DNA of 48,899 nt from Actinomycetes bacterium (GTDB lineage: Bacteria; Actinomycetota; Actinomycetes; JAHEKZ01). Each line of letters starts with the position of its first letter. The stretch's first letter is position 1. The DNA lies in assembly GCA_024644435.1 (NCBI GenBank), contig JAHEKZ010000014.1, positions 1 to 48,899 of the forward strand. Direction: 5' to 3'. Position numbers and translations under genes: made by a program. Positions 42,160 through 48,899 of this stretch are shown here, piece after piece. The notes under the pieces are model-generated. The model did not search any database and was not told where the DNA came from. It saw only the letters and a list, made by a program, of their open reading frames with translations.

Positions 42160-43206
42160 CTAGAGCTCGGCGGCGACGACCTCGGCGATCTGTGCGGTGT
42201 TGAGCGCAGCGCCCTTTCGCAGGTTGTCGCCGCAGACGAAGAGGTCGAGCGCCTGAGGGTCGTCTACCGAACGACGCACCCGACCAACCCACGTCGGGTC
42301 AGTACCAACAGCATCGTTGGGGGTTGGGAACTCACCTGCTGCTGGGTCATCGACGAGCACGACGCCCTCGGCGTCGCGCAGTATCGACTGTGCCCTGACC
42401 TGGTCGACTTCTCGTGAGAAGCGCGCATGCACCGCCAGCGAGTGCGTCGTGATCACCGGAACTCGGACGCATGTAGCGGAGACCTTGAGGTCGCGCAGGC
42501 CAAGAATCTTGCGCGACTCGTTGCGCACCTTCAGCTCTTCGCTGCTCCAGCCATCGTCCTTCAGCGAGCCAGCCCACGGAACCACGTTCATCGCCAATGG
42601 GGCTGGGAAAGGGCCGGTGTCGCCGACAACCCCCCGCAGGTCGCCCGATCGCGTGCCGGCATCCGGAGATGCCGACACCTTCGCGTACTGCTCGCGTAAC
42701 GTGTCGATACCTTCTTGCCCTGCGCCGGACGCCGCTTGGTACGACGCAACCACCAGCTCCTCGAGCCCGTACTCGGCGTGCAGGGCCCCCATGGCCACAA
42801 TCATCGACAGCGTGGTGCAGTTGGGATTGCTGATGATGCCCTTGGGCCGCACCAGAGCAGCGTGAGCATTCACCTCGGGGACGATCAACGGCACGTCAGG
42901 ATCCATCCGGAAGGCCCCGGAGTTGTCGACGGCCACTGCACCTCGCTCGGCCGCGATCGGCGCCCACTGCGCAGAAACCTCATCGGGAACGTCGAACATC
43001 GCGACGTCAACCCCGTCGAACACCTCAGGCGCCAGCGCCTGAACGACGATGTCCTCGCCTCGCACCTGCAGCACCCGGCCGGCTGAACGGGCGGATGCCA
43101 CAAGCCGGATCTCGCCCCAAATGTCCTCGCGCGCGCTGAGGATGTCGAGCATCACCGTTCCCACGGCGCCCGTGGCGCCGACAACGGCCAACGTCGGCTT
43201 GGTCAT
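42160..43206 (-). CDS. asd: Aspartate-semialdehyde dehydrogenase
   Basis: A 348-residue NADPH enzyme making L-aspartate semialdehyde from aspartyl phosphate, the branch step to lysine, diaminopimelate, threonine and methionine. The nucleotide loop is [13 protein letters not shown], the phosphate site is DNSGAFRMD, the catalytic Cys is in [11 protein letters not shown] near residue 130, and the active-site His is in [13 protein letters not shown]. Its ATG overlaps the ask stop as ATGA, so the two consecutive steps are translated together. Confidence 0.96.
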   Translation of the reverse strand: MTKPTLAVVGATGAVGTVMLDILSAREDIWGEIRLVASARSAGRVLQVRGEDIVVQALAPEVFDGVDVAMFDVPDEVSAQWAPIAAERGAVAVDNSGAFRMDPDVPLIVPEVNAHAALVRPKGIISNPNCTTLSMIVAMGALHAEYGLEELVVASYQAASGAGQEGIDTLREQYAKVSASPDAGTRSGDLRGVVGDTGPFPAPLAMNVVPWAGSLKDDGWSSEELKVRNESRKILGLRDLKVSATCVRVPVITTHSLAVHARFSREVDQVRAQSILRDAEGVVLVDDPAAGEFPTPNDAVGTDPTWVGRVRRSVDDPQALDLFVCGDNLRKGAALNTAQIAEVVAAEL

Positions 43207-43724
43207 CGTCCGGTCCCTCCGTAGACGACGGCCTCACCGTCGGCGGCGTCCAACCCGAAGGCGGTGTGAATCGCCGAAACGGCAGCATCGAGATCGACGG
43301 CCCGCGTCACCACCGAGATACGGATCTCAGAGGTCGAGATCATCTCGACGTTCACGCCGGCGTCCGAGAGCGCACGGAAGAAAGTGGCCGAAACTCCGGC
43401 ATTCGTCCGCATTCCCGCGCCAATCAGCGAGACCTTGCCGATCTGGTCGTCAACGAGCAGCTCAGTGAAGCCAGCCGCCGCCTTGACCTTGTCGAGCGCG
43501 ACAACGGCACGGGCCGTATCGGAGTGCGGCATCGTGAACGAGATGTCGGTCAGCCCGGTCGCTGCTGCAGAAACGTTCTGCACGATCATGTCGATGTTGA
43601 CCTCGGCATCGGCCAGTGCCTCGAAGATGAGTGCGGCCTCGCCCGGCTTGTCGGGGACACCAACAACCGTCACCTTCGCCTCACTTCTGTCGTGTGCGAC
43701 GCCCGAGATGATCGGCTGCTCCAC
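43203..43724 (-). CDS. Aspartate kinase beta subunit from internal start
   Basis: In frame inside ask, codon 256 is GTG (43724), preceded five bases upstream by AAGGAG (43735-43730). Translation from it gives 173 residues starting [17 protein letters not shown], i.e. the two ACT domains. Corynebacterium and Bacillus make such a beta chain from the same gene and build an alpha2-beta2 enzyme; the size here agrees with the corynebacterial beta chain of 172 residues. Confidence 0.75.
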   Translation of the reverse strand: MEQPIISGVAHDRSEAKVTVVGVPDKPGEAALIFEALADAEVNIDMIVQNVSAAATGLTDISFTMPHSDTARAVVALDKVKAAAGFTELLVDDQIGKVSLIGAGMRTNAGVSATFFRALSDAGVNVEMISTSEIRISVVTRAVDLDAAVSAIHTAFGLDAADGEAVVYGGTGR

Positions 43725-44489
43725 GGTTTCTCCTTGATCGGTAGGGACTGCGGAAGCCTGAGAAACCACCCACGTGCCCTCACGTTTGCTGAAAGACGAA
43801 CGAACATGGATGGGCAAGTTGCACCGCCGGGCGTACTCGACGCATCGCAGATGCAAGACCTTGGCCCCGCATGCCGCCATCTCGAGCATCTCCTCGTAGG
43901 TGATGTACGGCAGCTGACGTGCGGTTGGAACGATTCTTGGGTCGGCGCTGAAGATGCCATCGACGTCGGTATAGATCTCGCAGACCTCAGCATCGAGCGC
44001 TGCCGCCAGCGCAACCGCCGTCGTGTCCGAGCCACCGCGTCCAAGCGTCGTGATGTCTTTGGTGTCGAGGCTGACGCCCTGGAACCCGGCAACGATCGCG
44101 ACCGCACCTTCGTCGAGCGCCCCGCGGATACGGCCCGGTGTGACGTCCATGATCCGAGCCTTGCCGTGCGAGGAGGTGGTGATCACCCCGGCCTGGCTAC
44201 CGGTGAACGATCGAGCCTCTACTCCAAGATCTGTGATCGCCATCGCCAGCAACGCCATCGAGATCCGCTCGCCGGCGGTCAGGAGCATGTCGAGCTCACG
44301 GCCCGGCGGCGACGGTGACACCTGCTCAGCGAGGTCGATCAGCTCATCGGTGGTGTCACCCATGGCTGACACGACCACGCAGACGTCGTGACCGGCTTTG
44401 CGGGCTTCGACGATGCGGGTCGCGACTCGCTTGATGCTGGTGGCATCCGCGACGCTGGAGCCGCCGTACTTCTGGACGACGAGTCCCAC
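43203..44489 (-). CDS. ask: Aspartate kinase
   Basis: A 428-residue enzyme that phosphorylates L-aspartate. The kinase domain opens with [12 protein letters not shown] and has [12 protein letters not shown] and [15 protein letters not shown]. The C-terminal part has two ACT domains ([17 protein letters not shown] and [17 protein letters not shown]) that bind Lys and Thr for feedback control. An internal start gives a separate beta subunit of the ACT domains alone (see the next feature). The gene is coupled to asd, as in other actinobacteria. Confidence 0.96.
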   Translation of the reverse strand: MGLVVQKYGGSSVADATSIKRVATRIVEARKAGHDVCVVVSAMGDTTDELIDLAEQVSPSPPGRELDMLLTAGERISMALLAMAITDLGVEARSFTGSQAGVITTSSHGKARIMDVTPGRIRGALDEGAVAIVAGFQGVSLDTKDITTLGRGGSDTTAVALAAALDAEVCEIYTDVDGIFSADPRIVPTARQLPYITYEEMLEMAACGAKVLHLRCVEYARRCNLPIHVRSSFSKREGTWVVSQASAVPTDQGETVEQPIISGVAHDRSEAKVTVVGVPDKPGEAALIFEALADAEVNIDMIVQNVSAAATGLTDISFTMPHSDTARAVVALDKVKAAAGFTELLVDDQIGKVSLIGAGMRTNAGVSATFFRALSDAGVNVEMISTSEIRISVVTRAVDLDAAVSAIHTAFGLDAADGEAVVYGGTGR

Positions 44490-44610
44490 GACACGATCCC
44501 TTCCCGGTCCCGTCGCACGGGCACCGGAACGGCCAGTCTACCGAGAGGTCCGCATCCGGATGCGGGTCGGCGTGTCCTGGGGGTGCCTCGGTCCCTCGTA
44601 CAGTGGAGCT

Positions 44611-45345
44611 GTGACCTTCAGAGCTGGTGCGACGTGCCTCGTCGCGAGCGCGGTGATCCTGGCCGGATGCACCTCAACCGAGCCGCAAACTGCGCCTACT
44701 CCCTCCCCGACGCGCTCGGTGGTCACCTTGCCGAGCCCGAAGCAGCTCACGGCGGGCGAGCGAGCGCAGCAGCTCACCGCCCTCAGCCCGGAGCGCTTTG
44801 ACGCTCTCTACCGGCTCATCAGCAAGGGCCCGCGACCGGATGCCAAAGTCAGGATGCGCACCAAAGGTGAACGATTCAGGCTCGATGTGATGAAGCGGCG
44901 CACGACGGCGGTGCTGGTCTACGGCCCTCGCGGAGTGATCTCGTGCCAAATCATCAAGCCCAAGAAGGGCAAGGCCGACAAGGCGTGCTTCCTGGTCGCC
45001 TCGACTCCCAAGGGTCTGCCCGATCTCTTCGATCCCCAGGTGCAGCGACTCTTCCGCAGCGCGACCCGGGCAATCTCGGCCGGAGGCAAGAAGCTCAGGG
45101 TGCGTCGGGCCGGAACATGGCGTGCGCCAGGGCGTCTCGGCCCCTCGGAGTGCTTCGCCGTCACGGGAGGTGACGTCGACAACGGCACCTACTGCTACCT
45201 GTCCAAACCTGCTCCCACGATCGGGCTTCTGGCCCGGGCCATCTTCCCCAGCGGAAAGCTCGAGCTGAGGCAGGTCAAGGACGTAAGCCGCAAGGGACTC
45301 TTCCGACCCCCGGTTCGGCCTACGCCGCTACCAACCGGGGGCTAG
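44611..45345 (+). CDS. Probable lipoprotein of unknown function
   Basis: A 244-residue exported protein that I do not recognise. From GTG 44611 it begins with a lipoprotein signal, FRAGATCLVASAVILAGC, lipobox LAGC, followed by a Thr/Pro/Ser-rich linker. The mature part has alternating charged and hydrophobic strands, with RFDALYRLI, KVRMRTKGERFRLDVM and TTAVLVYGPRGVISCQII, like LppX/LprG-type folds, and three or four Cys that may form disulfides. The ribosome site GGAG is only two bases from the GTG, so ATG 44560 is an alternative start. Stop shares CTAG with the converging DUF5063 gene. Confidence 0.68.
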   Translation: MTFRAGATCLVASAVILAGCTSTEPQTAPTPSPTRSVVTLPSPKQLTAGERAQQLTALSPERFDALYRLISKGPRPDAKVRMRTKGERFRLDVMKRRTTAVLVYGPRGVISCQIIKPKKGKADKACFLVASTPKGLPDLFDPQVQRLFRSATRAISAGGKKLRVRRAGTWRAPGRLGPSECFAVTGGDVDNGTYCYLSKPAPTIGLLARAIFPSGKLELRQVKDVSRKGLFRPPVRPTPLPTGG

Positions 45346-45926
45346 GCCTCGCTGGAGGCGTCGAGCCTCGTGTGTGCCACGGCAGAGTGCAGCGCCCGCA
45401 GGGCCGAGCTCGCCGTCGATCCCCAGTTGGCCAGGTACGAGTACTGCCACCACCACAACGCCTCGTCGGCCCGACCTGACTTGAAGTGGGCCAGCCCGTG
45501 ATAGAGGTCGGCCGCCACATCGGCGATGTCGTCCGAGAGCCGGGAGTGAACGATCTCGCCGCCACGAATGTAGGGATCGAAGACCTCGACATACTCGTCA
45601 GCCGGGCCGATCAGCTCGGCCAGACGTTCACGGAGACCGTCGGCGTCAGGGTCGACACCCGCGTCAGGCTCGTACCGCTCGTTGGGAACCACGTCGACGA
45701 CCGCACCGAGACGGCCCCCGGCGAGGAGCAGCTGCGATACCTCGAGCAGCAGGATCGACAGCGTGCCTCCGGGGAAGTCACCCCGCGCGACCGCTCCTAG
45801 GGCGATCAGGAAGCTCTCGATCTGGTCGGCCACGTCGACCGTGAACTCGTCGACGTCGTCATTCAGCCGCTTCTCTGACGCTGTGGCCACCACGCACCTC
45901 GCTGCTCGTGAACTGTCCGCTGACAC
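45342..45926 (-). CDS. DUF5063 protein
   Basis: A 194-residue cytosolic protein, mainly helical. Recognised as DUF5063 from its site downstream of recR and the pattern QIESFLIALGAVARGDFPGG, LLLEVSQLLLAGGRLGA and YHGLAHFKSGRADEALWWWQ. Its role is unknown. The GTG start at 45926 has AAGGA seven bases upstream; another GTG at about residue 13 is possible. Only 14 bases separate it from recR, so it is likely part of the dnaX-ybaB-recR operon. Confidence 0.83.
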   Translation of the reverse strand: MSADSSRAARCVVATASEKRLNDDVDEFTVDVADQIESFLIALGAVARGDFPGGTLSILLLEVSQLLLAGGRLGAVVDVVPNERYEPDAGVDPDADGLRERLAELIGPADEYVEVFDPYIRGGEIVHSRLSDDIADVAADLYHGLAHFKSGRADEALWWWQYSYLANWGSTASSALRALHSAVAHTRLDASSEA

Positions 45927-45940
45927 TTCAACGTCCTTGT

Positions 45941-46540
45941 CTACACCTCGAGGCTGCGTCGCCCCTCGAAGGCTCGCCCGAGAGTGATCTCGTCGGCGTA
46001 CTCGAGGTCACCCCCGACCGGGAGCCCACTGGCCAGCCGCGAGACGGTCAGACCCATGGGCTTGACCAGTCGTGCCAGGTAGGTGGCCGTTGCCTCGCCC
46101 TCGAGGTTGGGGTCGGTGGCCAGGATCAGCTCGGTCACCGTGCCGTCGGCCAGGCGGGTCATCAGCTCTTTGACCCGGAGGTCGTCCGGCCCGATCCCCT
46201 CGATCGGGCTGATCGCCCCACCCAGCACGTGGTAGCGACCACGGAACTCGCGGGTGCGCTCTACAGCGACGACGTCCTTAGGTTCTTCGACGACGCAGAT
46301 CACCGTGAGGTCGCGCCGGGTGTCGAGGCAGACGCGGCACTCCTCAGACTCGGCCACGTTTCCGCAGATGCGGCAGAAGCGCACCTTGGCCTTCACCTCT
46401 CGGAGGATCTCAGCCAGTCGCAGCACATCGCTGGGCTCAGCGGCCAGCAGGTGGAAGGCGATCCGCTGAGCCGACTTCGGGCCGACGCCCGGCAACCGGC
46501 CGAGCTCGTCGATGAGGTCTTGAACAATGCCTTCGTACAT
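45941..46540 (-). CDS. recR: Recombination protein RecR
   Basis: A 199-residue gap-repair protein that works with RecF and RecO to load RecA. An N-terminal helix-hairpin-helix ([20 protein letters not shown]), the zinc motif [16 protein letters not shown], and a Toprim domain starting [16 protein letters not shown] and holding [17 protein letters not shown] are all intact. It follows ybaB by 2 bases, in the usual dnaX-ybaB-recR order. Confidence 0.97.
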   Translation of the reverse strand: MYEGIVQDLIDELGRLPGVGPKSAQRIAFHLLAAEPSDVLRLAEILREVKAKVRFCRICGNVAESEECRVCLDTRRDLTVICVVEEPKDVVAVERTREFRGRYHVLGGAISPIEGIGPDDLRVKELMTRLADGTVTELILATDPNLEGEATATYLARLVKPMGLTVSRLASGLPVGGDLEYADEITLGRAFEGRRSLEV

Positions 46541-46542
46541 GG

Positions 46543-46872
46543 CTACATCCCCGGCAGCCCGAGGCCACCGAGCCCCTGCGCCAGCGGGCCCATCGCCTCT
46601 TCCTGCTTCCGAGCAGCCTGCTTCGACGCGTCGCGGTAGGCCGCCAGCACGAGGTCGGCGAGGGTCTCGGTGTCGTCGGGATCGGCTGCCTCTGACGCGA
46701 TCACCAGACCCACCAGCTCACCGGTGCCGCTCACCGTGGCCTCGACCAGACCACCGCCAGCTGCCCCAGTGATCCGCTCGTCGGCGAGCTGCTCTTGCGT
46801 GGCCGTCAGCTGGGACTGCATCAGCTGGGCCTGCGCCAGCAGCCCGGAAAGATCGGGCATGCCCTCGGTCAT
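46543..46872 (-). CDS. YbaB/EbfC nucleoid-associated protein
   Basis: A 109-residue small DNA-binding protein, forming dimers with a tweezer shape. [18 protein letters not shown] and [15 protein letters not shown] fit the family. The C-terminal end is a Gly/Leu-rich [11 protein letters not shown] choose ATG 46872, with GGGAG five bases upstream, over the longer open frame to 46938. Lies between dnaX and recR. Confidence 0.92.
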   Translation of the reverse strand: MTEGMPDLSGLLAQAQLMQSQLTATQEQLADERITGAAGGGLVEATVSGTGELVGLVIASEAADPDDTETLADLVLAAYRDASKQAARKQEEAMGPLAQGLGGLGLPGM

Positions 46873-46944
46873 TGTCGCTCCCGTCGTTGCTGCGCCCACT
46901 CTACGGCGGCCGACGGACAGCGGCGCAGAGCTGAGCACGGTGGG

Positions 46945-48855
46945 TCAGGCGTGGTCGATCTCACCGATCACGGTGCCGCCCAGCTGCTGGGCGATCAGGT
47001 CAGGACCGGCCAGGCCGCTATCGTCTGCGTCCGCATCATCGAGCGCCACTTCATCGTCGCTGTTGTCTGGGGCCGGCTGCTTGCCCACCACCGGACGTTC
47101 GATCGCCGCAGCGGCAGCCCTTGCCTCGGCGGCCGCTGCTGGCGGTGGTGCCGCCGGCGCTGACGCCGCACCGGCCGCTGACACCGGAGCAGCCGTGGAC
47201 GCCGACACCGCGGGATCGAGGACCGCCACCACGAGGAGGTCGAGGCCGACGACGTCGATCAGGGCCTGACGCACGATCTCGTCGTGTCCACTCTGGGTGA
47301 ACGCCTTGAGGGATCCCGGTTCTTTCAACCCGATCTGCAGCTGTTTGTCGTCGACACCGATCACCTCGGACTTCTCGAGGAGCATCATCCAGGTGACCCG
47401 ACGCTTCGCCTTGACCTGCTCGAGCACGTTCGGCCACATCCGACGCAGCTCGGCCACCTGCGAGCCCCCGGCTGCTGCGGGGTCGTTCGGAACCGGGGAA
47501 CTCTCTGCGGCCGGCTCCGGCGCCTTCGCCGGAGCTGCTTCCGATTCCGCGGCAGGCGCAACAGGTGCAGGCACGAGCTTCGGCGCGGGCTTGGGCGGGG
47601 ATTTCGACGCCGGCTTCTCGGGCGCCCTGGGCTCCCGCTCGGACGGCGCAGGGGGAGCTGCCGAGCGCTGCTGCGCGGCCGCACCCGACCCGTGTATCGC
47701 CGCATTTCGTTCGAGCCGGTCGAGCCGGGCAGCCACGCTCAGCTCGTCGTCGTGGGCGCCGGGCAGAAGAAGCTTGGCGCAGACGAGCTCGAGGTGCAGC
47801 CGCGGTGGCGTCGGGCCCTTCATGTCGGCAATACCCGTGGCCACCAGCTCGGTCGACCTGGTCAGCGCCGCCAACCCGATGTGGTCGGCCTGCGCCTGCA
47901 GCCGGGAACGCTGGTCGTCTGACCCGCCCACGAGCCGACGTTCGAAGGCGTCCTCGACGGCAGCCACAATGACGAGGTCGCGGAACCGCTCGAGCAGGTC
48001 CTTCATGAAGCGTTCTGGATCGAGCCCGGCGTCGATCACTGAGTCGATGACGGCGAAGAGCGCCGCCCCGTCTACCTCGGCGATGGCAGTCACGATCTCG
48101 TCGAGCAAGGCGGCGGGGGTGAACCCGAGCAGCTGGACCGTTCGCTCGTAGGACAGGTGCTGGCCCTCAGCGCCACCGATCAGCTGGTCAAGAACGCTCA
48201 AGGAGTCACGCACCGAGCCCGCGCCTGCGCGCACGACCGCGGCCAGGACACCCGGCTCGACGGTGATTTCCTCGGACTCACACACCGTGGCGAGGTAGTC
48301 CTCGAGTGTCCGAGATGGCACCAGCCGGAACGGGTAGTGATGCGTGCGCGACCGGATCGTGCCGATGACCTTCTCGGGTTCGGTGGTGGCGAAGACGAAC
48401 TTGACGTGTGGCGGCGGCTCTTCGACCACCTTGAGCAGGGCGTTGAACCCCTGCGTCGAGACCATGTGCGCCTCGTCGATGATGTAGATCTTGTAGCGGG
48501 CGGACGCCGGGGCGAAGAACGCCCGGTCGCGCAGCTCGCGGGCGTCGTCGACGCCGCCGTGACTGGCGGCGTCGATCTCGATGACGTCGATCGTGCCTGG
48601 CCCACCACGGGCGAGGTCACGACAGCTCTGGCACTCACCGCACGGCTCGGGCGTCGGCCCCTGCTCGCAGTTGAGGCAGCGAGCCAGGATGCGGGCCGAC
48701 GTGGTCTTGCCACAGCCGCGGGGGCCGGAGAAGAGGTAGGCGTGCGTGACGCGGTCGTGCGTGAGCGCCTGCATCAGGGGCTCGGTGACGTGCTCCTGGC
48801 CGATCAGGTCGGCGAACCGCTCTGGGCGGTACCGGCGGTAGAGGGCTGTCGACAC
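46945..48855 (-). CDS. dnaX: DNA polymerase III subunits gamma/tau
   Basis: A 636-residue clamp-loader motor. The N-terminal AAA+ module has LFSGPRGCGKTTSARILA (Walker A), the Zn-binding CLNCEQGPTPEPCGECQSC, IYIIDEAHMVS (Walker B) and FVFATTEPEKV. Collar helices follow. Residues from about 390 to 470 are a Pro/Ala/Lys-rich linker, then a tau-like C-terminal domain (LRRMWPNVLEQVKAKRRVTW) that should bind the polymerase, and a last Ala-rich stretch. I see no clear slippery site for a short gamma product. Its start lies 44 bases from the window edge. Confidence 0.95.
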   Translation of the reverse strand: MSTALYRRYRPERFADLIGQEHVTEPLMQALTHDRVTHAYLFSGPRGCGKTTSARILARCLNCEQGPTPEPCGECQSCRDLARGGPGTIDVIEIDAASHGGVDDARELRDRAFFAPASARYKIYIIDEAHMVSTQGFNALLKVVEEPPPHVKFVFATTEPEKVIGTIRSRTHHYPFRLVPSRTLEDYLATVCESEEITVEPGVLAAVVRAGAGSVRDSLSVLDQLIGGAEGQHLSYERTVQLLGFTPAALLDEIVTAIAEVDGAALFAVIDSVIDAGLDPERFMKDLLERFRDLVIVAAVEDAFERRLVGGSDDQRSRLQAQADHIGLAALTRSTELVATGIADMKGPTPPRLHLELVCAKLLLPGAHDDELSVAARLDRLERNAAIHGSGAAAQQRSAAPPAPSEREPRAPEKPASKSPPKPAPKLVPAPVAPAAESEAAPAKAPEPAAESSPVPNDPAAAGGSQVAELRRMWPNVLEQVKAKRRVTWMMLLEKSEVIGVDDKQLQIGLKEPGSLKAFTQSGHDEIVRQALIDVVGLDLLVVAVLDPAVSASTAAPVSAAGAASAPAAPPPAAAAEARAAAAAIERPVVGKQPAPDNSDDEVALDDADADDSGLAGPDLIAQQLGGTVIGEIDHA

Positions 48856-48899
48856 GGCACGACCCTAGCCCCAGGCCCGGACAGCAAGGGACCCCCCGC

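Noticed and set aside
46945-48855. Programmed frameshift in dnaX giving a short gamma form
   Set aside because: No A-rich slippery heptamer with a following stem was seen in this GC-rich gene.
48856-48899. 4.5S (SRP) RNA gene at the right edge
   Set aside because: Such a gene often lies upstream of dnaX, and the edge is GC-rich, but the SRP core sequence is not within the window.

Overview
This is chromosomal DNA from a high-GC actinobacterium. The gene families (WhiB regulator, paired Get3/ArsA-like ATPases, MarP-type protease, DUF4244 pilin, actinobacterial topoisomerase I) and frequent GTG/TTG starts support this. The gene order follows, from memory, the Mycobacterium tuberculosis stretch from about Rv3644c to Rv3721c: holB, topA, helicase, tad/ssd cluster, HAD phosphatase, acs, holin-like, ephE, marP, nudix, thioredoxin-like, nth, crp, MBL, RidA, two ArsA ATPases, whiB, ponA2, metallophosphoesterase, asd, ask, recR, ybaB, dnaX. 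The NhaA antiporter and K+-independent proton pyrophosphatase would suit a Nocardioidaceae/Propionibacteriales member. The species cannot be read from the sequence.

Layout. 1-8.5 kb: tRNA-Thr, a secreted TAP-family peptidase lipoprotein, an AIM24 protein, the replication/nucleotide genes holB-tmk, topA, and a methyltransferase. 8.5-13.3 kb: the membrane pyrophosphatase and a divergent MrfA-like helicase. 13.3-18 kb: a compact Tad pilus locus on the minus strand, followed by a 6C-type small RNA. 18.2-21 kb: a HAD phosphatase, a DUF559 nuclease-fold gene between related palindromic repeats, and a Fic-like protein without the catalytic motif. 21-26 kb: acs, nhaA with a structured leader, holin-like, epoxide hydrolase. 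26-29.3 kb: marP-nudix-tlpA-nth on the minus strand. 29.4-30.8 kb: an RsiG-like c-di-GMP-type protein and Crp. 30.8-34.5 kb: MBL, nudix, a CPA2 antiporter with its RCK_C subunit, RidA and a tiny DUF4177 gene. 34.5-41.4 kb: Get3-like ATPase pair, WhiB, PonA-type PBP, YqeY, metallophosphoesterase, tRNA-Pro. 41.5-48.9 kb: MOSC, asd-ask, a lipoprotein, DUF5063, recR-ybaB-dnaX.

Most of the window is ordinary conserved housekeeping sequence. The observations most worth following are in the intergenic DNA: the 6C RNA beside the tad genes, the palindrome-flanked DUF559 unit, two other clusters of short direct and inverted repeats at convergent gene ends, a folded leader ahead of nhaA, and a row of palindromes between whiB and ponA2. 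Among proteins, the RsiG-like protein next to crp and the Fic-like protein with a lost active site stand out. No CRISPR array, prophage or transposase was found.
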